DNA of 64,000 nucleotides from Listeria grandensis FSL F6-0971. GTDB lineage: Bacteria > Bacillota > Bacilli > Lactobacillales > Listeriaceae. The stretch is from NCBI RefSeq assembly GCF_000525835.1, contig NZ_AODD01000015.1, positions 62,001 to 126,000 of the forward strand. Direction: 5' to 3'. The notes beneath the pieces were generated by a model that worked only from the letters and a program-made list of their open reading frames with translations, ran no database searches and was not told the origin of the DNA. Position numbers and translations under genes: made by a program. Positions 38,158 to 47,434 of the stretch are shown in pieces. Each line of letters begins with the position of its first letter. Position 1 is the stretch's first letter.

Positions 38158-39216
38158 CTATTGAGGGTTTAAGATTTGTTTGGCATGCTTCCAAAATCTA
38201 CTGCTACTTACCCACAAGCACATATAGGATAAAGCAAGTGTGATGAGGACAACTGCTATGTAATGTAGCATGCTGTGGTGGATAAGGAATACTTCAAAGT
38301 GGAGTATTTTAGCAATAGCTCGGACGATTAGAATCCCAATTGGATGCAATAAGAAAAGTAGTAAAGATAATGGTCGTGCATATCTAATAGCTGGTAAGCG
38401 TATGGTCATTAGCCACCTAAATAATAAATAAGAGGTAGGTACTAAGAAAATGTACATATCATCATACGCTGGCTTTGTTAAATAATGTATGTATGCGCCC
38501 TCTAGCATCAGCATCAGCAAGCTACATACGAATAAAATAATTTCCGATCGCTTCATACTTCGTTGTTCTACCTGCATGTTTTTGTAAGCTAGTGCGCCCA
38601 ACATGATAAACAGTGGGGCAAAAAATAATCCATTGCGAGTGTTCCCAAAAATTTGGAAAATTATATTATAAAAGCCCTCCATCACAGGATATACTCGAAT
38701 AAAGTTGTAATAGTTGTCGCCACCAAGCCCTATCACGTACAATACAATACTAATGACAAATACTGACGTAAACGAGATGTTTTTTAATAAAAAAGTGATC
38801 CAAGCAATGGCTAAAATCGTCGCCGGAAAATACCATAAATGATAGAAAGTCCCGCTGAAAAAAATCATTTTCAAGGTGCTTACAATAGAAGTGTCAAAAG
38901 AAATTTTATTAGTGTAAACAGATAATGGAAGATAAAGAAGAATCGCAATACAGTAAACATAAGATGTTCTTTTCAAAAAGTTTTTAATTCGTGAAAGGTT
39001 TGGATAAAAAGGCTTGTTCACAAATGGACCGATTAGGAGGTAGCCCGATACCATCAGGAAGAAAGGCACGGCAACCCGAGCAAATACGCGACTAAACATA
39101 ACTTCGAACGCTGGACTGAATGATAGAAATGGATAGGTATGAATAGCGATGACCAGTAAAGCGGCTACAAGTCTGAATGTATCTATTTCTTTATATATTT
39201 GTGTTCTTTTCATCAT
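38158..39216 (-). CDS. acyltransferase family 3 membrane protein
   Basis: A 352-residue integral membrane protein of the acyltransferase 3 group, which O-acetylates cell-wall or exopolysaccharide sugars. The N-terminus has the conserved IDTFRLVAALLVIAIHTYPF with the catalytic-type histidine, then RVAVPFFLMVSGYLL; about ten hydrophobic segments follow. There is no C-terminal SGNH domain, unlike OatA. The ATG at 39216 follows AAGAAGGGG. No glycan genes lie beside it, so the target is unknown. Confidence 0.85.
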   Translation of the reverse strand: MMKRTQIYKEIDTFRLVAALLVIAIHTYPFLSFSPAFEVMFSRVFARVAVPFFLMVSGYLLIGPFVNKPFYPNLSRIKNFLKRTSYVYCIAILLYLPLSVYTNKISFDTSIVSTLKMIFFSGTFYHLWYFPATILAIAWITFLLKNISFTSVFVISIVLYVIGLGGDNYYNFIRVYPVMEGFYNIIFQIFGNTRNGLFFAPLFIMLGALAYKNMQVEQRSMKRSEIILFVCSLLMLMLEGAYIHYLTKPAYDDMYIFLVPTSYLLFRWLMTIRLPAIRYARPLSLLLFLLHPIGILIVRAIAKILHFEVFLIHHSMLHYIAVVLITLALSYMCLWVSSSRFWKHAKQILNPQ

Positions 39217-39636
39217 ATTTCAACCCCTTCTTTTTTGTGTTTGATATTTCTTCCTATGATAATGACACCTCCACGATTGAAATAGCTAGTTTCAATTATT
39301 TTATCCCCTGTTCGTAACGACAATACAAGAAGAGTGAATTTCCTGCATGCTAAAAGTATAGCGGACTAAATCTAATATGAAGCAAAGATTTCTTAAAGCT
39401 TTCATAAATATTTATAGGATGGTGTGCAGAGATGGAGAGGGAGAAAGGGTATAGAACTAAGTAGGCCGAGACAAAATAGGCAGTAATCACGAGACCCATT
39501 TTTTCGGGTAGGACGTGGATCCTGCTACGCGCAAATCGAGCGCTGGCATCACAAAAATAGTGATACAAAATCTACAACTGGGATTTTGTATCACTATTTT
39601 TCATTTGAAAGCTTCTTGTACTAGGCTCATTATTTG
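39217..39636. other. intergenic region with strong terminator, no credible gene
   Basis: The only open frame (39350-39568, minus) has no ribosome site and no recognisable protein features. The region holds a 20-bp perfect hairpin at 39553-39601 and an unassigned promoter region for the acyltransferase gene. Confidence 0.6.
39553..39601 (-). terminator. strong terminator after the AraC-GH39 gene
   Basis: Twenty-bp perfect arms (39553-39572 with 39582-39601) and a 9-nt loop, ending in A5/T5 on the outer flanks, 36 bp after the stop codon at 39637. Confidence 0.88.
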
Positions 39637-41976
39637 CTATATTGTACGCCTAAATTCATAAAAATGAATCGCGTTCATATCCAAGTAAGCATAAAAGGAC
39701 CAATCATCGCTGATATCCTCATCACTTACCGAAAGCGTTGGCCTGGAAGCCTGGATAACATAATTCATCATTTCCTGATCCCAGCCATACTTACTGTTAA
39801 GTTCCCAATACTTCGAATACAGCGCCCCGTTATCGCGATCAAACTGGAATGTCCGTAATTGATAATGCCCAGCCAAAAATCCGTGCAATCGAATATACCA
39901 TTCCTTCCGATGTGCTCGCAAAAATGAATCCTCCACAGAATAAAGCGGGTTAAAATGTGTGCAGTTTAGCAAAACTAACTGATACCCGTCCTCAAACGCA
40001 GTCAATACAAAATCTTCTCCATGAGCTATGATTTCTCCTCGCAAACGTTCTTTGAATTGTAGCGCGTAAAAAGCAGGGCGCTTCCCGTTGAAGAAGTGGA
40101 ATAATTCGAGTCCATCAAGCCGAATCGTATGTTCGCGCAATTCCTCCTCATAAAGCTCTGTATTGATCCAAAAACCAAGTCCTGCCACCTCTGAACTCAC
40201 AGCAAGCACAGTTTGAAAAATTAAAGCGCCCCGAAAAAAAGTGCCATTAGTATAACGCGTGTTCCCAGTTAAAGTGTTCCAGTTGGCTAGGATTAAGGGT
40301 TTATCGATCTGATGTTGCTTCAAATACTGCTTCAATTTTTTTGTTTTTGACAAAACATAATCTTGCGTCACGAAGAAATCTTCATTGGCACTTTTACTGA
40401 AATCAACCGCCTCGTTCTGGTTTGCATTAAACGCCACAAAATCGATGGCGTCCGCCGTCTCGACCATCCATTCATGACTGGGTAGCGGCATTTCCCGTCG
40501 CTCGGAAAAAGATAAATAACTGCCAACTTGGATTCGCGCATCAAAGCTTTTCAATAATTGTTGTAATTTCAAGTAAACACGCTGCAACTCTTTTTTTGGA
40601 ACCGCCGTTCGATGCGGCTCAAAGTACATGAAGTGCCAACTGCTAACAAAACCACGCCCAAAAACCTGCATAACATGGCGCATAAACTGCTCTAATTTTT
40701 GAAAATAAAGCGGTTCATTAGCAATCGTTTCCTGGTATTCCATTCGGATGAACAACCGCAAATCGAGTTTTTGTAAATAGGCAATTGCCAAATCAGCGTT
40801 GGCATACGGTGAAGAGGTTGGTAATTTCTCATCGGTTTCCTTGTCAGGAAGTAGCGTCGTGCCTCCAATTAAATGCCTGATTCCGACATAGCGCACGCGA
40901 AGTTCCGCTTTTGCTAGCATGAGTTGTGTCTGCACATTCTCTTTCAAGGCTTCTTTTAGCTCACCAATCATCAAAATATGTAGCGGGTCAGGAATCGCAG
41001 TTGTCGCTTTATTAGCAGATAAAGAAATGACTTTTTTCTCAAAAGGAGCCTCATCGACAAGACTGACTTGCTCCGCAGCTTGGCGGTATTGCGCGAGTTG
41101 CACTAAAATATCAGGTGATTGCGCGATTTGTTTTGTCTGCGTCGAAGCTGCCTCCGTTTTTTCCGGCGAGGCTTGGCTGGTTAACGCCTCTTGACGATAC
41201 GTAGCAGGTGTTTTTCCATAGTAGGCTTTGAAGGATGTCGTAAAATTTTTAGGAGAGGAAAAACCGTTTTTCTGTGCAATTTGTGAAATGTTAGCCGAAC
41301 TTGCGCGTAAATCATCCAAACTATGCTTCAAGCGAATCTGCGTCAAATATTGCAAAAATCCGAGTCCTGTCACTTTTTTGAAATAACGCGATAAATAGGA
41401 GACCGACAAGAATTCCTGTTCTGCGATATCTTGCAACGTTATCTGCTCGTCAAAGCGCTGCTCCAACTGCTGTGTAATTCGCGTAATTCGAGTATCGTGA
41501 ACAGTGGCACCTTCTTTTAGTACCAACTCCTTCTTGAAAAAGCGGGTGAGGAGGAGCATGATTTGAAACATAGCGCTCTGTATCTCGAGTTGACTGCTCT
41601 CCGTTTTGTATGATTGGGCAATCATCATTTCCGCCAAATACTTTCGTAGCAGAGCAATCATCCGCTCGCGTCCAGTATCAATCGTATTGGATACACAATC
41701 AAAAGCAAACTGGAAGTAGTCGGCATAATACGAAGCAAAAAAGGGACTAGTCATCTGTAATCGAATGACGATTGTTTCATCATCGCCACGCGCGGCGTAG
41801 TATTCATTATGATTCAGGACAATCAAATCATTTTTTACAAGCGAAAAATCGTGGCTCCCCTTTTCAATCACGAGCTTACCGTGAATCACAAAGAGAATCG
41901 TTGTTCCAGCATTCATTGTCGGTGCCACATGCGCGATGTTTTCCAACTGAATCTTGTAATCATCTTTTTTCCCCAT
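39637..41976 (-). CDS. AraC-family regulator fused to a GH39-like glycosidase domain
   Basis: A 779-residue two-part protein. Residues ~1-150 form a cupin-like effector domain. Residues ~185-285 form an AraC double helix-turn-helix (ITLQDIAEQEFLSVSYLSRYFKKVTG, then ISQIAQKNGFSSPKNFTTSFKAYYGKTPATYR). From about 350 the protein resembles family 39 glycosidases (xylosidase-like): ATTAIPDPLH, a SSWHFMYFEPHR segment where the acid/base glutamate is expected, and LILANWNTLTG. The nucleophile motif is not obvious, so the domain may bind sugar rather than cut it. The ATG at 41976 follows GGAGG; the frame upstream to 42060 is unsupported. No carbohydrate operon is adjacent. Confidence 0.82.
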   Translation of the reverse strand: MGKKDDYKIQLENIAHVAPTMNAGTTILFVIHGKLVIEKGSHDFSLVKNDLIVLNHNEYYAARGDDETIVIRLQMTSPFFASYYADYFQFAFDCVSNTIDTGRERMIALLRKYLAEMMIAQSYKTESSQLEIQSAMFQIMLLLTRFFKKELVLKEGATVHDTRITRITQQLEQRFDEQITLQDIAEQEFLSVSYLSRYFKKVTGLGFLQYLTQIRLKHSLDDLRASSANISQIAQKNGFSSPKNFTTSFKAYYGKTPATYRQEALTSQASPEKTEAASTQTKQIAQSPDILVQLAQYRQAAEQVSLVDEAPFEKKVISLSANKATTAIPDPLHILMIGELKEALKENVQTQLMLAKAELRVRYVGIRHLIGGTTLLPDKETDEKLPTSSPYANADLAIAYLQKLDLRLFIRMEYQETIANEPLYFQKLEQFMRHVMQVFGRGFVSSWHFMYFEPHRTAVPKKELQRVYLKLQQLLKSFDARIQVGSYLSFSERREMPLPSHEWMVETADAIDFVAFNANQNEAVDFSKSANEDFFVTQDYVLSKTKKLKQYLKQHQIDKPLILANWNTLTGNTRYTNGTFFRGALIFQTVLAVSSEVAGLGFWINTELYEEELREHTIRLDGLELFHFFNGKRPAFYALQFKERLRGEIIAHGEDFVLTAFEDGYQLVLLNCTHFNPLYSVEDSFLRAHRKEWYIRLHGFLAGHYQLRTFQFDRDNGALYSKYWELNSKYGWDQEMMNYVIQASRPTLSVSDEDISDDWSFYAYLDMNAIHFYEFRRTI

Positions 41977-42053
41977 CACAAATCGCCTCCTGTTACTTTT
42001 ATTATACGCGAAAAAATAAAAATAAAAAGCCGTAGTTTTCCAGCCGCTTTCCG

Positions 42054-42107
42054 TGGACAAAATGGTTAAAAAAGTCTATAATAACTATATGGTCAGTAAA
42101 GGTCAGA
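42054..42107 (+). promoter_or_regulatory. clpB promoter with CtsR operator
   Basis: -35 TGGACA (42054-42059) and -10 TATAAT (42077-42082) are 17 bp apart. A CtsR tandem repeat, GGTCAGTAAAGGTCAGA (42091-42107), lies just downstream and is close to the consensus GGTCAAANANGGTCAAA. Confidence 0.85.
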
Positions 42108-42209
42108 TTAGAAAAAACTCCATCTTAGAGCGGAGGATTTTTCACATAAGACCACTTATAATGAAAAAAAGCAGGTAAATAAAATGATGAAACGAGGTGC
42201 GTTAATCCA

Positions 42210-44803
42210 ATGGAAATGCAGAAATTTACACAACAGGTCCAAGAGACGATCGCGTCAGCCCAACAATTAGCCGTAGAAGGCAAGCAACAACAAATCGACA
42301 CATTGCACGTATTTGCAGCACTACTAGAACATAGCGATTTTGCCAAACGGGTGTATGAGGTAGCAGAAGTCGACGTGAAACAGTTATTTGGCGTTATAAA
42401 GGCTGCGATGGAGAAATTACCGAGTGTGACGGGAAGTAATGTTCAGTACGGACAGGCAATGAGTAGCTCGCTATATGAACTAATCGCCGACGCTGAGAAG
42501 GAACGCCAAAAACTAGAAGATGACTATGTATCAACGGAACATCTTTTACTCGCCGTTATGAATCAGAAAAAAAGCCCAATCACGGAAGCGATTCAGATTT
42601 CGAAAAAACAATTGAACGAAGCGATACTACAAATCAGAGGAGGAAAACGAGTGACGACACAAAATGCAGAAGAGCAATATGAAGCACTATTAAAATATGG
42701 TCGCGATTTAGTTGCCGAAGTGCGAACCGGAAAAATAGATCCTGTCATTGGTCGTGACGCCGAAATTCGCAATGTCATCCGTATTTTATCACGTAAAACA
42801 AAAAATAATCCTGTCTTGATCGGGGAGCCAGGTGTTGGTAAAACCGCGATTGTGGAGGGGTTAGCGCAACGAATTGTACGCAAAGATGTACCAGAAGGCT
42901 TGAAAGATAAGACGATCATCTCGCTTGATATCGGTTCGTTGATTGCCGGCGCGAAATATCGGGGGAATTTGAAGAGCGTTTGAAGGCCGTCCTGCAAGAA
43001 GTGAAGGATAGTGACGGTGAGATTTTACTATTTATCGATGAAATTCATACGATCGTTGGAGCTGGAAAAACGGACGGTGCGATGGATGCAGGTAACATGT
43101 TAAAACCGATGCTTGCCCGCGGTGAACTTCATTGTATTGGGGCAACAACACTGGATGAATACCGCCAATACATCGAAAAAGACCCTGCTCTAGAACGTCG
43201 ATTCCAAAAAGTACTCGTTCCTGAACCTACCGTTGAAGACACCGTTTCCATTTTGCGTGGCCTGAAAGAACGTTTTGAGATTCATCATGGGGTTAATATT
43301 CATGATAACGCGTTGGTTGCGGCGGCGAGTTTGTCTAATCGCTATATCACGGATCGTTTTTTACCAGATAAGGCGATTGATTTGGTCGATGAAGCCTGTG
43401 CTACAATTCGCGTAGAAATCGATTCGATGCCAAGTGAGCTGGACGAAGTAACGCGTAAAGTGATGCAGTTAGAAATCGAGGAGGCGGCCCTCAAAGAAGA
43501 GAAAGACCCAGCTAGTGTTCGCCGTTTGGAAATGCTCCAAAAAGAATTGGCGGATTACAAAGAAGAAGCCAACAAAATGAAATCCAAATGGGAATCTGAG
43601 AAAAGTGAGATTAGCAAAATTCGTGAAGTTCGCGAACAGATTGACCATTTGCGTCATGAACTAGAAGAAGCAGAGAACAATTACGATTTGAATAAAGCTG
43701 CTGAACTTCGCCACGGTCGCATCCCTGAAGTAGAAAAGGAACTGGCGATGTTGGAAGAAGAAAACCGGGAAAAGACCGCGAATGAGGATCGACTTTTGCA
43801 AGAAGAAGTGACGGAGAATGAGATCGCGGACATTGTCGGCAGATGGACCGGAATTCCAGTAGCGAAATTGGTCGAAGGAGAGCGGGAAAAACTGCTGAAA
43901 CTCGCCGATTCACTACAAGAAAAGGTGATTGGTCAAGAGAACGCGGTACAATTAGTCAGTGATGCTGTGATTCGTGCACGTGCCGGCATTAAAGACCCGC
44001 GTCGCCCAATCGGTTCGTTCATTTTCCTAGGCCCAACTGGTGTCGGAAAAACAGAACTTGCCAAAGCGCTTGCCTTCAATCTTTTTGATTCTGAAGATCA
44101 TATGATTCGGATTGACATGTCAGAATACATGGAGAAACACGCGGTATCCAGGCTTGTCGGTGCGCCACCAGGTTACGTCGGATACGAGGAGGGCGGCCAG
44201 CTAACCGAAGCCGTGCGACGCAACCCCTACTCGATTATTTTGCTCGATGAAATTGAAAAAGCGCATCCAGACGTGTTCAATATTTTGTTGCAAGTACTCG
44301 ATGACGGGCGTATCACAGATTCACAAGGTCGCCTCATCGATTTCAAAAATACAGTGATTATCATGACATCCAATATCGGCTCAACAATGCTGCTAGAACG
44401 TACGGTAGACGGTGAGATCTCAGAAAAATTGGAAGAAGATGTCCTTGAAGTTTTGCAAGCGTCATTTAAGCCTGAATTTTTGAATCGGGTAGATGATATT
44501 ATTCTGTTCAAACCGCTAACCCTTGAGAATATTAAAGGCATTGTGGAGAAAGTCGTTGCTGAGTTGCAAGTGCGGCTAGCCGGTCAAGAAATCAAAATTA
44601 CAATGACTGATGATGCAAAACGCTTTATCGCTGAGGAAGCATACGATCCGGTGTATGGTGCACGTCCTCTAAAACGCTATATCACGCGTCAAATCGAGAC
44701 ACCACTTGCTCGCGAAATCGTTGCTGGAAAGATCATGCCACATTCCGAGGTCGCGATTACACTACAAGATGGGCAGTTTGATTTTGAGATAGTTAGCGAA
44801 TAA
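42210..44803 (+). pseudogene. clpB: ClpB disaggregase with a one-base frameshift in a G run
   Basis: ClpB is the Hsp100 disaggregase that works with DnaK to rescue aggregated proteins. All domains are present: N domain (1-150), AAA-1 with Walker A GEPGVGKT near 205, a coiled-coil middle domain (about 400-520), AAA-2 with GPTGVGKT near 608, and a C-terminal domain. The first frame (42210-42983) ends [11 protein letters not shown]; the second (from 42980) starts in ...[15 protein letters not shown]. Restoring a sixth G to the G5 run at 42961-42965 gives the universal [15 protein letters not shown] and a protein of 864 residues, the Listeria length. Everything else is intact, so this is probably a sequence error, but as written the gene is broken. 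Confidence 0.88.
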
Positions 44804-44812
44804 TTGTTGATA

Positions 44813-44850
44813 AACTCCTTACTCAGATTTGCTTTTTGGGTGAGGAGTTT
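44813..44850 (+). terminator. clpB terminator
   Basis: A ten-bp stem, AACTCCTTAC (44813-44822) with GTGAGGAGTT (44840-44849), including one G-T pair, then TTTA, just after the stop codon. Confidence 0.75.
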
Positions 44851-44916
44851 TATACTATACTTTATAGGGAAAAAAGCAAATGGAAGCGAAAATGAAACGT
44901 GGAGAGGATGAAAGAA

Positions 44917-45606
44917 ATGAAATTAGTATTGATTCGTCATGGGCAAAGTGAATGGAACAAACTGAACTTATTTACAGGCTGGCATGATGTTGACCTATCA
45001 GAACAAGGTGTGGAAGAAGCAAAAAAAGCAGGAGAGCTCATTAAAGAAGCGGGCCTTCAGTTTGATGTCGCGTTCACATCCGTCCTAACCCGCGCGATTA
45101 AGACGCTTGACTACGCGTTAGAAGGTTCCGAGCAACTATGGATACCAGTATATAAATCATGGCGTCTGAACGAACGACATTACGGTGCCCTTCAAGGTTT
45201 AAATAAACAAGAAACTGCAGACAAATACGGCGCAGACCAAGTTCAATTATGGCGTCGGAGCTACGATACATTGCCACCATTGTTGGAAGAAAACGACGAA
45301 CGCCAAGCAAAAAATGACCGCCGTTACCAGTTGCTTGATACAAGCGCGATCCCAACAGGCGAAAATTTGAAGGTGACCTTGGAGCGTGTGATTCCGTATT
45401 GGATGGACACCATTGCCCCAGAAATCAAAAGCGGAAAACGCGTGGTCATTGCAGCACATGGTAATAGCTTGCGCGCACTAGTGAAGTTCCTCGAAGGCAT
45501 TAGTGACGATGATATAATGGAACTCGAGATCCCAACAGGTGTACCATTAGTGTACGAATTGGATGCGGAATTAAAACCAACAAATAAATATTATTTAGGA
45601 GAATAA
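44917..45606 (+). CDS. gpmA: 2,3-bisphosphoglycerate-dependent phosphoglycerate mutase GpmA
   Basis: A 229-residue glycolytic mutase interconverting 3- and 2-phosphoglycerate. The phosphohistidine motif IRHGQSEWN (H8) opens the protein, [15 protein letters not shown] is the family signature, and the second histidine is in [10 protein letters not shown]. From the ATG at 44917 (after GGAGAGG) the length is exactly that of the family; the frame upstream to 44899 contains the ribosome site and is rejected. It is monocistronic, with terminators on both sides. Confidence 0.94.
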   Translation: MKLVLIRHGQSEWNKLNLFTGWHDVDLSEQGVEEAKKAGELIKEAGLQFDVAFTSVLTRAIKTLDYALEGSEQLWIPVYKSWRLNERHYGALQGLNKQETADKYGADQVQLWRRSYDTLPPLLEENDERQAKNDRRYQLLDTSAIPTGENLKVTLERVIPYWMDTIAPEIKSGKRVVIAAHGNSLRALVKFLEGISDDDIMELEIPTGVPLVYELDAELKPTNKYYLGE

Positions 45607-45609
45607 CAA

Positions 45610-45650
45610 AAAAAGTATGTTGGCCAAATGGATTGGTCAACATACTTTTT
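45610..45650. terminator. bidirectional terminator between gpmA and the YjzD-like gene
   Basis: Eighteen-bp arms with a single G-T pair (45610-45627 with 45633-45650) and a 5-nt loop between converging genes. Confidence 0.9.
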
Positions 45651-45838
45651 TATTTGATATCGTAGGTTTCGCTTTCTTTCGGCATTAAAACAGGAATAAG
45701 GAAAATCGCGATAGAGATAGCGACCGCCATAATTGTTCCCATTGTGAAGTCGTAAGTCGTTGCAATAACCGAAGCCGCAACATACTCAGACATTTGAGCC
45801 AAAATAAACACCCAGAAAAATGTAATGATATAACGCAT
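45650..45838 (-). CDS. YjzD-like (DUF2929) small membrane protein
   Basis: A 62-residue protein with two hydrophobic helices (about residues 3-21 and 30-52), starting MRYIITFFWVFILAQMSEYVAAS, and a short charged tail. Its size and position beside fabH match Bacillus YjzD. The ATG at 45838 follows GGAGGTG. Function unknown. It is divergent from fabH, and its promoter region is shared with the FapR box region. Confidence 0.75.
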   Translation of the reverse strand: MRYIITFFWVFILAQMSEYVAASVIATTYDFTMGTIMAVAISIAIFLIPVLMPKESETYDIK

Positions 45839-45931
45839 GACACAACACCTCCGTTCAAGGTTTACTTCCACCATTCTAGCACAAAATCGACAAATTCACC
45901 AAGTATTTGTCTAACTGCGGAGAGAATTATA

Positions 45932-45976
45932 TTGTTAAATGGATGATTGTCTGTTAGAATTAGTACCAGGTAATAA
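45932..45976 (+). promoter_or_regulatory. fabH promoter overlapped by FapR operator
   Basis: -35 TTGTTA (45932-45937) and -10 TAGAAT (45955-45960) with 17-bp spacing. TTAGTACCAGGTAATAA (45960-45976) fits the FapR consensus TTAGTACCWGNTACTAA with one difference. FapR bound here would block transcription until malonyl-CoA accumulates (established for Bacillus). Confidence 0.82.
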
Positions 45977-45986
45977 AAAAGCCGAA

Positions 45987-46085
45987 CACGCCCCGTTCAT
46001 CCCCGACAGAAATAGTGGTAAGCAGGGTGAAAGCCATCACTTAGGCTTTTGCCGTGTTTACCACTATTTCCGAGGGGATGGCGTG
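45987..46085 (+). ncRNA. four-tier hairpin in the fabH leader, possible structured RNA
   Basis: Nested arms: CACGC (45987-45991) with GCGTG (46081-46085); CATCCCC (45998-46004) with GGGGATG (46074-46080); GAAATAGTGGTAA (46009-46021) with TTACCACTATTTC (46058-46070); AAAGCC (46030-46035) with GGCTTT (46044-46049). It begins about 20 nt after the predicted start of transcription, and fabH starts 190 nt later. No T-run follows. It could be a regulatory leader or a small palindromic mobile element; I recognise neither. Confidence 0.6.
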
Positions 46086-46276
46086 CGAGGCTAGATTGGG
46101 AAGAGCTACAAAATTAAAAAGCCTCCGCCAATTCACTACACGAATAATGCGCGAGGCCCAAAAATCCCGAAATTACCACCAACAAGTTCGCAAAACCAGC
46201 AATTATTCTTTTTATATGTCATATCCCGAAACGAGTTAAGTCGTTTCAAAACTAATTTTTCTTGGAGGAATACGAA

Positions 46277-47215
46277 ATGAATGCAGGTATTTTAGGTGTA
46301 GGTAAATACGTACCAGAACGCGTGGTAACGAACGCAGATTTAGAAAAAATAATGGACACGTCCGATGAGTGGATTCGCACAAGAACTGGAATCGAAGAAC
46401 GTCGCATTGCACGTGATGATGAATATGTACATGATATGGCTTATGAAGCAGCCAAAGCAGCAATCGAAAATGCTGGATTGACACCCGCAGATATCGATTT
46501 AATTATTGTTGCAACAGTCACACAAGAATCTAATTTCCCATCTGTGGGTAACATTATTCAAGACCGTTTAGGCGCAAATAAAGCAGCAGCTATGGATTTA
46601 GAAGCAGCTTGCGCAGGGTTCACATTTGGTACAGTTACAGCGGCTCAATTCATCCAAACAGGCGCGTACAAACATATCGTCGTTGTGGGCGCAGATAAAC
46701 TATCCAAAATTACAGATTGGGATGATCGTAGCACAGCCGTTCTATTTGGTGATGGTGCGGGAGCAGTTGTTATGGGACCAGTATCTGACGGTCGTGGTTT
46801 GCTTTCCTTTGATCTCGGTTCAGATGGGTCTGGCGGAAAATACCTCAACCTCAACGAAAAACGCAAATTATACATGAACGGTCGTGAAGTTTTTCGTTTT
46901 GCAGTGCGTCAAATGGGCGAAGCATCTTTACGCGTTCTCGAAAAAGCAGGCATGGAAAAAGAAGATTTAGACTTACTTATTCCGCATCAAGCAAATATCC
47001 GCATTATGGAATCATCACGCGAGCGCCTAGGTTTACCAGAAGAAAAACTGATGAAAACCGTACACAAATATGGTAATACCTCCGCATCTTCCATCGTGTT
47101 AGCGCTCGTCGATGCAGTAGAAGAAGGCCGCATTAATGATGACGACAACATCCTGCTCGTTGGTTTTGGCGGAGGGTTAACATGGGGCGCGCTAATCCTT
47201 AAATGGGGTAAATAA
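46277..47215 (+). CDS. fabH: 3-oxoacyl-ACP synthase III FabH
   Basis: A 312-residue condensing enzyme that starts fatty-acid synthesis by joining an acyl-CoA primer to malonyl-ACP. The catalytic triad is visible: C112 (DLEAACAGF), the histidine of IPHQANIR (near 238) and the asparagine of KYGNTSAS (near 268). The ATG at 46277 follows TTGGAGGA; the in-frame TTG at 46262 lies in that site. In Gram-positives with branched lipids FabH prefers branched primers (family knowledge). It is FapR controlled, with an unusually long leader of about 310 nt. Confidence 0.95.
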   Translation: MNAGILGVGKYVPERVVTNADLEKIMDTSDEWIRTRTGIEERRIARDDEYVHDMAYEAAKAAIENAGLTPADIDLIIVATVTQESNFPSVGNIIQDRLGANKAAAMDLEAACAGFTFGTVTAAQFIQTGAYKHIVVVGADKLSKITDWDDRSTAVLFGDGAGAVVMGPVSDGRGLLSFDLGSDGSGGKYLNLNEKRKLYMNGREVFRFAVRQMGEASLRVLEKAGMEKEDLDLLIPHQANIRIMESSRERLGLPEEKLMKTVHKYGNTSASSIVLALVDAVEEGRINDDDNILLVGFGGGLTWGALILKWGK

Positions 47216-47226
47216 GCGACTATCAC

Positions 47227-47262
47227 GTCTGGGATAACATAAGTTGATCCCAGACTATTTTT
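47227..47262 (+). terminator. hairpin between fabH and fabF
   Basis: GTCTGGGAT (47227-47235) pairs with ATCCCAGAC (47247-47255), followed by TATTTTTT. It suggests fabF has its own transcript; a TATAAT at 47315-47320 could serve it. Confidence 0.75.
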
Positions 47263-47434
47263 TAAATCAGCCGAACAAATAACGACTTTTTAAGAAATCG
47301 GATTTTATTTATGATATAATGAAGGTGTCTTTTTATATTTTGTTATTAGTAATAGCATTTTTTGTATGACCAACTGCCGTTCATTTAGCGGAAGTTATTT
47401 TTTGTGTGATAATTGTAGAAGAGGAGATGAAATA

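Noticed and set aside
39350-39568. 72-residue open frame on the minus strand
   Set aside because: No ribosome site, odd composition, and it runs into the terminator hairpin at 39553-39601.
42955-42985. Programmed ribosomal frameshift in clpB
   Set aside because: No slippery heptamer with a stimulatory element is evident, and ClpB is not known to use recoding; a missing G is simpler.
45987-46085. Intrinsic terminator of a FapR-controlled attenuator
   Set aside because: The hairpin is strong, but no T-run follows, so termination is not supported.
46054-46239. 61-residue open frame in the fabH leader
   Set aside because: It overlaps the right arm of the large hairpin, has no ribosome site and its predicted sequence shows no recognisable features.
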